A DNA stretch of 36,372 nt from positions 1-36,372 of the forward strand of contig JAALKD010000033.1 in NCBI GenBank assembly GCA_011088215.1, in the 5' to 3' direction. This DNA is from Sphingomonadales bacterium (GTDB lineage Bacteria; Pseudomonadota; Alphaproteobacteria; Sphingomonadales; Kordiimonadaceae). The notes beneath the pieces were generated by a model. The model saw only the letters and a list, made by a program, of their open reading frames with translations. It made no database searches and was not told the DNA's origin. The position numbers and the translations under genes are program-made. Positions 16,753 through 25,013 of the stretch are shown here, in pieces (within the stretch, counting starts at the first letter, position 1; the number at the start of each line of letters is the position of its first letter).

Positions 16753-16781
16753 GAAAAGCCCGCTGACCATGCGGGCTTTTC
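16753..16781. terminator. Bidirectional terminator
   Basis: GAAAAGCCCGC and GCGGGCTTTTC form a perfect 11-bp stem with a 7-base loop, with A and T runs on the two sides. It can end both the DUF6607 transcript (plus) and the secreted-protein pseudogene (minus). Confidence 0.88.
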
Positions 16782-16801
16782 ATAGAGTGAACGATTGTTG
16801 T

Positions 16802-17446
16802 CTAATATTTAACGCGAAATGAAATAGCGTCTGGCACATCTTTCTCCGGGAAAGCTGCCGTCATCGCTTTATCAAGAAAAATAGCATACAAAGCACCAAA
16901 ACGTTCCTGATACCAATTTCGTGGATAAGGGTGTCCAGCACCATAATATTTGCTGGAGACAATTTTGGTCGCAGTTGAGTTAACCTGAATTCGTTTGGTG
17001 AAAATTTCGCTGCCGCCAGCATCAAAAAGTCGGACATGCCCCTTCATATTGGCATGTGGCCCCCTGAACGCGTTGACATTAAAGCGCTGGCCATAGAAGT
17101 CATCGACCTCCAGAACCAACTTTACACCAGTGTCAGCTTCACCGATAAACTCAAGATTATATTGCGCCATGCGTTCTGCCAACGTGCGAACATTAAAGTC
17201 GGATGGATCAGGGATTAGCCGTTCATTAGCAGTCGCATATGCTTACCAACGCGCCGGGGAACGATAGTCACGATCCTGTCGATTATCGCGGTACTCAATC
17301 TCTCTACGATGCTCATAACGATCTAGCTTTTTCAAATCTTTCTGGATGCGTGGGCTGAATTTTATCTCTACCAAACTATCCGTTGCGAATACCGATCCGC
17401 CCTGCACAGTCAACATAGCACCGACACACAATAACAAAAATCGCAT
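16802..17446 (-). pseudogene. Secreted protein paralog interrupted by an in-frame TAA
   Basis: Two pieces lie in one uninterrupted frame. The 5' piece (MRFLLLCVGAMLTVQGGSVFA signal peptide, then VEIKFSPRIQKDLKKLDRYEHRREIEYR) stops at a TAA at 17243-17245; reading on gives AYATANERLIPDPSDFNVRTLAERMAQYNLEF.. to the stop at 16802. Both parts match, in order, the intact protein at 17671-18330 (VEVKFSPLIQENLERL, then ERLIPEVEDFSVAALVEAMATYSL). Readthrough length would be 214 codons against 219 in the paralog. The gene begins after GGGGAGGTCAGG at ATG 17446. A nonsense mutation or a sequence error; the function of the family is unknown. Confidence 0.8.
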
Positions 17447-17473
17447 CCTGACCTCCCCAAACATTTTCATCTA

Positions 17474-17603
17474 CGGCGACATGAACACCCTTATTGTTAA
17501 CGAAAAATTTCTGAATGAAAGATGAACACGAAAAGATCGCTAGCCGACTACTCTTTTAGACCGAGAAAACGCATAGCGAAACTGAAGGTGTTCATAGCCG
17601 CCG
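17474..17603. repeat. Imperfect inverted repeat between the two secreted-protein paralogs
   Basis: CGGCGACATGAACACC (17474-17489) and GGTGTTCATAGCCGCCG (17587-17603) are inverted copies with about three differences, about 97 bp apart, in the otherwise empty 17447-17670 interval. They may be a regulatory pair or a remnant of duplication. Confidence 0.4.
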
Positions 17604-17670
17604 TGCGGAAGAATTTGAGGCAGCAAATTTCTTTTGCCACCCCAGATATAGAACAGCCCAAGCCTGATCG

Positions 17671-18330
17671 TTACTCCCGCAGGAAAATTGGCCCAGGCAC
17701 ATCAGCGGCGGGATAAAGCTTCTCGATACCTTTACGCAGGAAAGTGGCGAGCACTGGCGCCATACGTACATTCATTGACTGGCCGAGGAACGCATATTCG
17801 CTCCCGGTGTATGACCGGTTACCAGTGAACTGGGGAACGATAGCGGTGGATATCTTCTCGCTAGCGACTGTTTTGCCGCTGGCGTCAACCAGGCTAATCC
17901 GCCCGCTCATACGCGTGTTGAACGACTTGAATTTGGCCAGCGAATAATTGCTGGCGTAAAATTTATCAATTTCTACCACAAGCCGGTGGGTGTCATTGTG
18001 GTTTTTTACCTGAGCCAAGCTGTATGTGGCCATAGCTTCCACAAGTGCTGCAACTGAAAAGTCTTCCACCTCAGGGATCAAACGTTCGGTGCCAAACTCG
18101 GTTGCTGAAAACCGGGTGACGTTAACAATACTGTTTGGAATGCGATTAGCACCTTCCTCACGGTATTTTCTGAAGAAAGCTTCCCGCTTTTTCTCAATAA
18201 CATTCAGCCGTTCCAAGTTTTCCTGAATGAGCGGCGAAAACTTCACTTCTACGTCTGCAGCAACGGCGGCCTGCGCCGTACCAAAGCCAAACACCAGAGT
18301 TGTCAAAATAAACAATTTAGAAAGTCTCAT
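17671..18330 (-). CDS. Secreted protein of unknown family (intact paralog)
   Basis: 219 residues. Sec signal peptide MRLSKLFILTTLVFGFGTAQA(AVA), then a charged helical part (FSPLIQENLERLNVIEKKREAFFRKYREEG) and a beta-rich domain (SIVNVTRFSATEFG, HRLVVEIDKFYASNYSLAKFKSFNTRMSGRISLVDASGKTV). The pattern hints at a lipoprotein-like assembly factor with a polymerising beta fold, but I cannot name a family. GGAGGAGG precedes the ATG at 18330, which decides the start over 18408. The broken copy just downstream shows a tandem duplication. Likely periplasmic. Confidence 0.75.
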   Translation of the reverse strand: MRLSKLFILTTLVFGFGTAQAAVAADVEVKFSPLIQENLERLNVIEKKREAFFRKYREEGANRIPNSIVNVTRFSATEFGTERLIPEVEDFSVAALVEAMATYSLAQVKNHNDTHRLVVEIDKFYASNYSLAKFKSFNTRMSGRISLVDASGKTVASEKISTAIVPQFTGNRSYTGSEYAFLGQSMNVRMAPVLATFLRKGIEKLYPAADVPGPIFLRE

Positions 18331-18474
18331 GAGGGCCTCCTCCAAGATTACGGTAACCATAACAGCATCACATCTAATCTGATAGGCGATCCTATCTGAA
18401 CCAAACATGAACGATAGTCCCGTGCACGCTTTGTCGAGAAGATTAACCTCGCGGTTTAGCTACCCTGCAAACAA

Positions 18475-19284
18475 CTATTGCGGCGAGATCACCATGTCCC
18501 CCAACCCAAAACCAGCGAAGAAAGCTGGCAGACTGCCATCTGCAGTAGCTCGTTCGATAATCGCGTCCAGATCATTGGCTGAAATAGCACCTCCCTTGCG
18601 CACAATCAGCGGCAAGGCATATTCGTGATCTGTTTTTTTACTGAGCAGCAATTTGTCACGAAGTTCGGGTCGGCGCTGAAACTCATGAAACAGAAAGATG
18701 TTTGACATTACGCCCACGTCCACAGCACCACTTTGCAGATAGCGCAGCGTTTCACTTAGTTTTTCGGCGAAAACCGCATCCACCTTGGTGCGAATGTAAG
18801 CCTGATCAGAACGAAAGTCGGTAAAGGCATAGTGATAGCCCAGCGTAAGGGCAACTTTGCTTGCCGGGGAAAGTGTGAACAAATTCTCCCCTGCAGGGTT
18901 TCTGGCCATAGCGACAAACATTTCCCGGCCGTAAAGGATCGGTTTACTTACATCAATCTGATCAGCAAATTCCTGCCACCCCCATACCGGCATCTCGAAA
19001 AATACCGCGTCGATAACGCCGCGCGCCATCAGCTCATAGCGTCGCTGCGCCGGAATGGTCATGAATTGAAAACGTACTTTCGACTGCCGACCGTTCAACA
19101 TGGTCAAAAAAGCTGGCGTCACGCCTAGCCCGTCTTCAACAAAGGGTTCAAAAGGATAGCCGCCAACTTTCACAACCACAGGCGACTGCGCAACACTCAT
19201 ACGACCACCGGTCTCGCCGAAAGCCGCCGATGAAGTCGCCAGCCATAAACCAAAGAAAAATGTGATGAACGATACCTTTTTCAA
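18475..19284 (-). CDS. Periplasmic solute-binding-like protein (SBP_bac_3 type)
   Basis: 269 residues with a signal peptide (MKKVSFITFFFGLWLATSSAAFG) and the type II periplasmic binding fold of amino-acid ABC systems: VVVKVGGYPFEPFVEDGLGVTPAFLTML at the start, a middle ARGVIDAVFFEMPVW, then LRYLQSGAVDVGVMSNIFL and a late YALPLIVRKGGAISANDLDAIIERATADGSLPAFFAGFG. No permease or ATPase gene is adjacent, so it may be an orphan receptor or a solitary binding protein; ligand unknown. About 140 bp upstream of the secreted paralogs on the same strand. Confidence 0.78.
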   Translation of the reverse strand: MKKVSFITFFFGLWLATSSAAFGETGGRMSVAQSPVVVKVGGYPFEPFVEDGLGVTPAFLTMLNGRQSKVRFQFMTIPAQRRYELMARGVIDAVFFEMPVWGWQEFADQIDVSKPILYGREMFVAMARNPAGENLFTLSPASKVALTLGYHYAFTDFRSDQAYIRTKVDAVFAEKLSETLRYLQSGAVDVGVMSNIFLFHEFQRRPELRDKLLLSKKTDHEYALPLIVRKGGAISANDLDAIIERATADGSLPAFFAGFGLGDMVISPQ

Positions 19285-19645
19285 GACTAAAAACTCTACA
19301 AAAACACGGTAACCGGACGCAGTAAATTTGATCGCCCGCCGGTTACATTATAAGTGTGAAATTAACAGAATATGGGCGATTTTCACAAGCCTTGCGGCAA
19401 AATGGCAAATTTCGGTGGCAAAGGCGGTTTTGCTAGTCATATCACGCTTAGGGCGCCTCGCGCAAATAAGTGACCGCGTGCGGAACTTACCGCCCTAAAC
19501 CACTTGCATTTGAGCGGGATACAGGCTAAACCGCGCCGACTCGTCCGGGACCGCCCGTTCGGGCAATCCGTCCTTGCATCCCTGGAGGAAGTGACGGTCG
19601 GCAAATGGATGGTCCATTTGACCGGTTCAAGTTTGGAGAAAGTGA
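19285..19645 (+). promoter_or_regulatory. Structured leader region of rplY
   Basis: About 360 bp without a gene. The last third looks like an RNA leader: a GCCCG/CGGGC hairpin with a TT loop around 19552-19565, and a larger stem at 19595-19624 in which CGGTC pairs with GACCG and AAATGGA with TCCATTT around a TGG loop, with a GGC bulge on one side. The large stem ends about 22 bp before the rplY ATG. An autoregulatory ribosomal-protein leader is possible; I cannot match it to a named family. The first part should hold the promoters of both rplY and the binding-protein gene. Confidence 0.45.
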
Positions 19646-20176
19646 ATGGCTGACGTCATCACCATCGAAGCAGACGTACGTGAGCGGCTTGGCAAGGGAG
19701 CCAGCCGTGCAACACGTCGCGCTGGCTTCGTACCCGCTGTAATATACGGCGACAAAAAAGACCCTGAATCAGTTCAGATCAAGATGAACGCTGTTGTCCG
19801 GTTATTGAACCGCGGCGGCTTCATGTCTCAGACCTACGAAATTTCAGTGGGCGGCAAGACAACAACAGTTCTGCCACGTGATCTGCAACTTCATCCGGTA
19901 TCAGACGTACCTATGCACATCGACTTCCTGCGCCTTGGCAAAGGGTCAACTGTTACCATGGCTGTACCTATTCATGTTATCGGTGAAGAAGAGTCTATTG
20001 GCCTCAAGCGCGGCGGCGTGATCAACCACACCCGCCACGACATCGAGCTGAACGTTCCTGGCGACGCTATCCCTGAATCAATCGTTGTGGATGTGACCAA
20101 CATTGATATCGGTGACGCCGTCAAGATTTCGGAAATCGCCCTTCCTGAAGGCGTGGTTCCTACGATCCGATCGTGA
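19646..20176 (+). CDS. rplY: 50S ribosomal protein L25 (CTC form), frameshifted before the acidic tail
   Basis: General stress protein CTC/L25 binds 5S rRNA in the large subunit. The N-terminal L25 domain (VRERLGKGASRATRRAGFVPAVIYG) and the TL5-like second domain (VPMHIDFLRLGKGSTVTMAVPIHVIGEEESIGLKRGGVINHTRHDIEL) are complete. The frame ends in PEGVVPTIRS then TGA at 20174-20176, whereas relatives continue from PEGV.PTI with DRDFT.. This continuation is present in another frame, so one extra base (or two lost) lies near 20165-20170. Both RNA-contacting domains are intact, so the shortened protein could work. GGAG precedes the ATG at 19646. Followed by pth and ychF in the usual order. Confidence 0.9.
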   Translation: MADVITIEADVRERLGKGASRATRRAGFVPAVIYGDKKDPESVQIKMNAVVRLLNRGGFMSQTYEISVGGKTTTVLPRDLQLHPVSDVPMHIDFLRLGKGSTVTMAVPIHVIGEEESIGLKRGGVINHTRHDIELNVPGDAIPESIVVDVTNIDIGDAVKISEIALPEGVVPTIRS

Positions 20177-20312
20177 CTTTACCATCCTTGCAATCGTTGC
20201 ACCTAGCATACTGAAATCTTCTGGTACCGACGACGAAGACGGCGAAGGCGAAGAAGGCGAAGACGGCGAAGTTGCTGAGGGCGAAGAGGCCGAAGGCGGC
20301 ACTGAGGAATAA
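20166..20312 (+). other. Out-of-frame acidic C-terminal tail of L25
   Basis: In the frame one base ahead of rplY, DRDFTILAIVAPSILKSS is followed by a low-complexity Glu/Gly/Asp tail (GEGEEGEDGEVAEGEE..) and TAA at 20310-20312. This is the typical end of alphaproteobacterial L25. Joined to the rplY frame it would give a protein of about 221 residues. Confidence 0.8.
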
Positions 20313-20402
20313 CGACGATAGTCTCTGGTGGGGCGCGAACTGCTTCCTGCCAGTCCTCTATTAGCTGATGCCGGTAAGGTTGACCCAAAAAAGGGGTTTT
20401 TC

Positions 20403-21140
20403 ATGCGACTTTTTGTTGGTCTTGGCAATCCAGGCAGCAAATATGAAAACAACCGGCACAATATCGGATTTATGGCGGTGGACGAAATTGTCCGCCGCCA
20501 TAATTTTTTGCCGGGCCAAAAACGCTGGCAAGCACTGACATTCGAAGGCCGGATGGGATCAGAGAAAATTCTTATCCTGAAACCACAGACATTCATGAAC
20601 GAAAGCGGGCGTTCAGTCGGTGAAGCTATGCGATTTTTCAAACTGGGTCCAGCGGACGTGGTGGTTTTCTACGACGAGCTGGATGTGGCTTTCGGCAAGG
20701 TGAAAGCCAAGTTGGGCGGCGGCAGTGCAGGCCACAACGGCATCAAATCCATCGCGGCACACATTGGACCCGACTTTGAGCGAGTGCGACTGGGCATTGG
20801 CCATCCGGGCGACAAGGCACGGGTGCACAGCCACGTACTGGGCGACTTTGCCAAAGCCGAATTGGGCCTACGAGACAAGATGCTCGAAGCCGTTGCAGCA
20901 GAAGCCGACTGGGTGGCAAACGATGACAGGGCAAGGTTTCTAACCAACGTAGCGGGCCGTATCAACCCGCCGCGCCCGAACGGCACAAGTACAAAAAGTG
21001 CTAAACCGAACGAGAAAGACATTGTGCCAACCGTCAAGATCAAAGGCAGTAGTATGCCGCAGGATAAAAGCGATACAGGCGGCGGCGTAATGGCAGAAGC
21101 GCTTCAAGCGCTGGCAGACAAATTAAAGGGTGAGAAATAA
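20403..21140 (+). CDS. pth: Peptidyl-tRNA hydrolase with a C-terminal extension
   Basis: Releases peptides from tRNAs that drop off the ribosome. Seen are VGLGNPGSKYENNRHNIGFMAVD with the catalytic His, PQTFMNESGRSV, VFYDELDVAFGKVK with the essential Asp, GGSAGHNGIKSI and VRLGIGHPG. The core ends near residue 190; the remaining ~55 residues (from NPPRPNGTSTK..) are a polar linker followed by a Lys/Ala helix (VMAEALQALADKLKGE), longer than in the E. coli enzyme. The ATG at 20403 has AAGGGG before it. Its TAA overlaps the ychF ATG by one base. Confidence 0.95.
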   Translation: MRLFVGLGNPGSKYENNRHNIGFMAVDEIVRRHNFLPGQKRWQALTFEGRMGSEKILILKPQTFMNESGRSVGEAMRFFKLGPADVVVFYDELDVAFGKVKAKLGGGSAGHNGIKSIAAHIGPDFERVRLGIGHPGDKARVHSHVLGDFAKAELGLRDKMLEAVAAEADWVANDDRARFLTNVAGRINPPRPNGTSTKSAKPNEKDIVPTVKIKGSSMPQDKSDTGGGVMAEALQALADKLKGEK

Positions 21141-22243
21141 TGGGTTTCAAATGTGGCATCGTCGGACTGCCGAATGTGGGTAAATCAACGCTTTTTAACG
21201 CGCTGACCAACACTGCAAGTGCAGCCGCGGAAAATTACCCTTTCTGCACCATCGAACCCAATGTAGGCAACGTACCGGTGCCGGACGACCGTCTGTTCAA
21301 ACTTGCGGGCCTTGCCAGCTCGAAGGCAATATTGCCCACTCAACTTTCGTTTGTTGATATCGCCGGCCTCGTGCGCGGGGCCTCAAAAGGCGAAGGGTTA
21401 GGCAACCAGTTCCTTGCCAATATCCGCGAAACCGATGCCATTTGCCATGTACTGCGCTGTTTCGAAGACGACGACATCACCCATGTTGACGGCCGGGTAG
21501 ATCCGGTTTCTGATGCCGAAACTATCGAACTTGAACTGGTTTTCGCTGATCAGGATAGCCTTGAGGGCCGCATTCACGGCCTTGGCCGAAAGGTTCGCGG
21601 CGGCGACAAGGAAGCCATACTGACCATGAAAATGATCGATAAAGTGCTACCCCTGCTCAAAGACGGCTTGCCCGCCCGCAAAGTGGAGGTTGATAGCGAA
21701 GACGAAGAGCGAGCGCTTAAGGAGCTGCAACTGCTGACATCAAAGCCTATTCTTTACATTTGCAACGTGGACGAAGACAGCGCCGCCACCGGCAACGAAT
21801 TTTCAGCCGCGGTTGAGAAGATGGCCGCAAAATTGGGTGCAGGCTGTGTGGTGATTTCGGCCGCGGTTGAAGCCGAAATTGCCCAGCTGGACGACGAAGA
21901 AGAAAAAGTCGAGTTTCTGGAAACCCTGGGCCTGGGGCAAACCGGTCTGGCTCGGGTTATTCGCGCAGGTTACGACCTACTGCATCTGGTCACATACTTC
22001 ACCGTTGGCCCCAAGGAAGCGCGTGCATGGACCATCACAACCGGCACCAAAGCGCCAGCCGCAGCCGGGGTGATCCACACCGACTTTGAAAAAGGTTTCA
22101 TCCGCGCCGAAACAACAGCCTACGACGATTATGTCGCGGGTGGCGGCGAACAAGGTGCCAAGGACGCGGGTAAAATGCGGCTAGAAGGCAAAGAATATAT
22201 AGTTAAAGACGGCGACGTGCTGCATTTCCGCTTCGCTACCTAG
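21140..22243 (+). CDS. ychF: YchF/OLA1-type P-loop NTPase
   Basis: A 367-residue Obg-related ATPase linked to ribosomes and oxidative-stress control. It has G1 [15 protein letters not shown]3 [20 protein letters not shown], and YICNVDED in place of the G4 NKxD, the change that makes YchF favour ATP. The C-terminal TGS domain carries [13 protein letters not shown] and the ending [18 protein letters not shown]. Normal length. Translationally coupled to pth. Its stop overlaps the end of the first membrane paralog by 4 bp, tail to tail; in relatives a MaoC-domain gene usually follows, here found 8 kb further on. Confidence 0.96.
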   Translation: MGFKCGIVGLPNVGKSTLFNALTNTASAAAENYPFCTIEPNVGNVPVPDDRLFKLAGLASSKAILPTQLSFVDIAGLVRGASKGEGLGNQFLANIRETDAICHVLRCFEDDDITHVDGRVDPVSDAETIELELVFADQDSLEGRIHGLGRKVRGGDKEAILTMKMIDKVLPLLKDGLPARKVEVDSEDEERALKELQLLTSKPILYICNVDEDSAATGNEFSAAVEKMAAKLGAGCVVISAAVEAEIAQLDDEEEKVEFLETLGLGQTGLARVIRAGYDLLHLVTYFTVGPKEARAWTITTGTKAPAAAGVIHTDFEKGFIRAETTAYDDYVAGGGEQGAKDAGKMRLEGKEYIVKDGDVLHFRFAT

Positions 22244-22905
22244 TCTGGTTTAAAGCGCACCGATTTCATTAGGTAGGGTACCGCTGCCTGTAAAGATAAA
22301 AGAAGTGGTACATACATCACCCAATCAGTACCCCCGGTCGCTGCGTCCAATACAATGACCAGTAGCAATATTTGAAGCGGAACAAAAAACCATACTTTTG
22401 GCCCTTTACGACGGGCACGTTTACCTTTCAAACGTTGACGGCCTGCTTGGCCAAGCGAAATTTGGCCATGGAGAAACAACCCACCGAACCAGTATGCAAT
22501 TGCGAACAAGCCGAAATTATATAACACATGAGGCTCGGGCTTGATCTGAAACCAATTGTTAAAAGCCGCGATGGCACCCAGCAGCGATGGAACAGAAACA
22601 GTAATGACCGCGAAAAAGCAGCGAACGATATAAAATGTTCGCCGCCGTCCGGTGGCATCTGAAATTCGGTCACTATAGTAAAACCACATCATTCCCATGC
22701 TGAGCAATTGCATATTAAGAATAAGTTCCCACCAAATGCGGGACCGCGTAAAAGCACCCTCTCCTTCAGCAACATATAAAAATTGTTGCAGCATCAAGGA
22801 CAATATACAGCCAGTAATTAACAGGGCCTGCGCCGCAAGTATGGCACGCCATTCAACAATGGATGTTTGTGTAATTTTTTGTATCCGGTCGAAATGCGTC
22901 ATCAT
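22240..22905 (-). CDS. Membrane paralog 1 of an unrecognised five-copy family
   Basis: About 221 residues with six hydrophobic segments and short polar loops. The family signature is RSRIWWELILNMQLLSMGMM followed by WFYYSDRI, spanning the end of the first loop and the second membrane segment; then a fourth-segment SLLGAIAAFNNWF and, at the end, a last helix LLLSLQAAVPYLMKSV. The Trp/Glu/Asn/Gln-rich signature, unusual inside a membrane, is shared with the four genes upstream. No known domain recognised. Start uncertain: ATG at 22905 gives an N-terminus like its sisters, ATG at 22944 is also open; neither has a good ribosome site. Last gene of the minus-strand cluster. Confidence 0.7.
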   Translation of the reverse strand: MMTHFDRIQKITQTSIVEWRAILAAQALLITGCILSLMLQQFLYVAEGEGAFTRSRIWWELILNMQLLSMGMMWFYYSDRISDATGRRRTFYIVRCFFAVITVSVPSLLGAIAAFNNWFQIKPEPHVLYNFGLFAIAYWFGGLFLHGQISLGQAGRQRLKGKRARRKGPKVWFFVPLQILLLVIVLDAATGGTDWVMYVPLLLSLQAAVPYLMKSVRFKPD

Positions 22906-23005
22906 GTGACTTTGCTTGCACGACCCCCAATTAATGCACATCATAGAAGCGAATGCTTAAGAGAAACTTACGACACCAGCGGTAAAACCGCGGATAAAAA
23001 AAACG

Positions 23006-23670
23006 CTATGTTGCTGAATTTATCTCAGGTTTAGTGGCCCCGGCAATTTCCATAACGTAGGGCATTGATCCCTGCGCAAACAAGAATAACGGCGCAAAAG
23101 AAAACCATATTGTGTCGCCGCTAAGCACACAAGCAGTGGCCAATACTGTAAATAATAGCGACGGTGCAAAAAAGCAAACTGCTGCGAGACAGTGTATATT
23201 TCCTTACGCTTTTGACGGTACCGCTCGATCATACGGTACACCAACAGGCTGATCGCCATATGCACCACAGCCAGACCAATAATGATGGCAAAAACTATCG
23301 GAGGCGGTTTTGCAATGAACCAATCATTCAACACAGCGACAAGCCCGACCACAAACGGTGTCGATACTGCTAGAATAGCGAGCCAGCACTTGGTCAGCTG
23401 CAGTCTGCGCAATGGCCCAGGTATCTGACTAATCCGGTCAGCGTAACTGAACCACATCATGCCAGCACTCAACAATTGCATGTTCAGTGCAATTTCCCAC
23501 CACAACCGCGACGTCACAAACGCAGGACCACCACCCTGCGACGAAAAATACTGGAAAAACATCAGCGACAGGATTGTGCCAGATATGAGCCGCGACAGAA
23601 TAGCCATTAAGGCACGGGAGTTGAACGGCTTGCGATCAGCTTCATTCTCGCCTGAGTAAGTTTTGCTCAT
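23006..23670 (-). pseudogene. Membrane paralog 2, frameshifted near its fifth membrane segment
   Basis: From ATG 23670 (MSKTYSGENEADRK..) the first four membrane segments match the family, including TSRLWWEIALNMQLLSAGMM, WFSYADRI and LNDWF. After YRQKRKEIYTVS the main frame turns into a Cys/Arg-rich, non-membrane sequence ending at 23020. In another frame, AAVCFFAPSLLFTVLATACVL.. and LFAQGSMPYVMEIAG restore the fifth and sixth segments of the family and end at TAG 23006-23008. One base lost (or two gained) near 23180-23200 explains this. Either a decaying copy or a sequence error; the truncated product would lack the last two helices. Confidence 0.78.
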
Positions 23671-23759
23671 AAACTACTTCAACCAAAGGGTTATTCATTG
23701 TTGTGCTAGTGCCAAACTTAGGCGTTAAGCGATTATTTTAGCAGACAAAGATTACCAAA

Positions 23760-24431
23760 TTATGCATCAACAGGCGGCGGGCGAAAAGCTTTCATCAGAT
23801 AAGGCATTGCCCCCTGTAGATAAAGCATAATAGGCGTCAAAATAAACCACAGCGTACCGCCGCCCGGCCCATCCACCAACGCGATGATGCCCAGCGCAAT
23901 CGACGGCAAAAAAAACAAGATGCCGCGCCGCTGACCCGGACGTTTCATGGATTTTTTCCTCAACCAATACAATATGCTTTGCAGCAGTAAGCCGACCAGC
24001 CATGTCGTTACGCCAAACACAAAGAAACCGACAAAAACATCTGGGCCAGGGCGAATTTCGAACCAGTTATTGCTGGCGGAAATCGCGCCCAAAAGAGTTG
24101 GCATAATGGCCGTCAACGATACAAAACCGCAAGTGATAATATGCAGGTGCCGCACCGGGCCAGTGGCAACACTTATTCTGTCGCTGTAGCTAAACCAAAT
24201 CATGCCAACACTGAGCAATTGCAAATTTAGAACAATTTCCCACCAAAGCCGCGAGCGGTTAAGAGCCTGATCTACTGCTGTGGTGGTGACATACTGCGCT
24301 ACCATTTGCGCGACGATAACAGCAGTTACCAGGAGGGCGACAGCTGTCATCAAGGCCCGCCCGTCATACAGCTGCAATCGTCGCGATTTTGTATGGCCGC
24401 TATCTCTCAAGACACGTACTCTCCCGAACAC
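23760..24431 (-). CDS. Membrane paralog 3
   Basis: 223 residues, six predicted membrane segments. Family signature NRSRLWWEIVLNLQLLSVGM followed by IWFSYSDRI, then TLLGAISASNNWF, a charged cytoplasmic-looking loop (LRKKSMKRPGQRRG), FFLPSIALGIIALVDGPGGGT and the closing LYLQGAMPYLMKAF. The start at 24431 is GTG with CTCAGG nearby; a TTG at 24410 is also possible. It is the copy closest to the family consensus. About 104 bp separate it from the DUF2007 gene upstream. Confidence 0.75.
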   Translation of the reverse strand: MFGRVRVLRDSGHTKSRRLQLYDGRALMTAVALLVTAVIVAQMVAQYVTTTAVDQALNRSRLWWEIVLNLQLLSVGMIWFSYSDRISVATGPVRHLHIITCGFVSLTAIMPTLLGAISASNNWFEIRPGPDVFVGFFVFGVTTWLVGLLLQSILYWLRKKSMKRPGQRRGILFFLPSIALGIIALVDGPGGGTLWFILTPIMLYLQGAMPYLMKAFRPPPVDA

Positions 24432-24535
24432 CTGAGTTGAGCGTACAATTTAACTTATTTCGAAAGGGTAAAGAACCAGAATACGCTGCAGCAACATTTT
24501 CGTGGCAATCTTCAATCCTATTCAATCCAAAGCGA

Positions 24536-25012
24536 CTAGTTGCTTAGCCAGACTGCTATTAAAATGAGCACGTAACCGATGCCGAAAAAAGCAAGCAACC
24601 GCAGCAGCCAACCGCTTTTGGCCTGTTCGTTTTTATACTTGCAACCGCAATCCAGGCACCGGCGGTGTCGCCCGCCAACTGGCGCCATAAGAACATCCAT
24701 AACTAAAAATAGCGGCAACCACAGCAACGATCGATACCGAACAACCTGCCAACCACCACAATTTGGGCATTCATCAATGGCTTCATCGTTTGAAGGCAAA
24801 TCACCGTCCAACGTTTGATCCGAAACCAGAGCTTTTGCTTGTGGCGCTTCAGAGTCCGGGACCCAAAGTCTCTGCCCCACTGCCAGACCAAGATACGGCA
24901 TAGTGCTAACGGCGTTTTCATTGTCCATATGCACATGAAAGCCCGCTTGTTCGAGCATGCCCTTTTTAATCAACGCCTCGGTGTAATCAGCGGTTTCATA
25001 AATGATCTGCAT
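24536..25012 (-). CDS. DUF2007 + zinc-ribbon membrane protein within the cluster
   Basis: 158 residues. The first ~70 (IIYETADYTEALIKKGMLEQAGFHVHM..GQRLWVPDSEAPQAKAL) are a DUF2007 domain, described as a putative signal-transducing domain of the PII-like ferredoxin fold type. Next comes a zinc-ribbon with two Cys pairs, CPNCGG near 82 and CLDCGC near 118, split by a hydrophobic segment (LLWLPLFLVMDVLMAPV), and a second membrane helix at the C-terminus (LLAFFGIGYVLILIAVWL). GAGGTGAT before the ATG overlaps the TGA of membrane paralog 4, so the two are translationally coupled. Different from the membrane family around it. Confidence 0.82.
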   Translation of the reverse strand: MQIIYETADYTEALIKKGMLEQAGFHVHMDNENAVSTMPYLGLAVGQRLWVPDSEAPQAKALVSDQTLDGDLPSNDEAIDECPNCGGWQVVRYRSLLWLPLFLVMDVLMAPVGGRHRRCLDCGCKYKNEQAKSGWLLRLLAFFGIGYVLILIAVWLSN

Positions 25013-25013
25013 A

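Noticed and set aside
19646..20312. Programmed frameshift in rplY as an established mechanism
   Set aside because: No known slippery site or stimulatory element seen; an error or simple mutation is more likely. Kept only as an open possibility.
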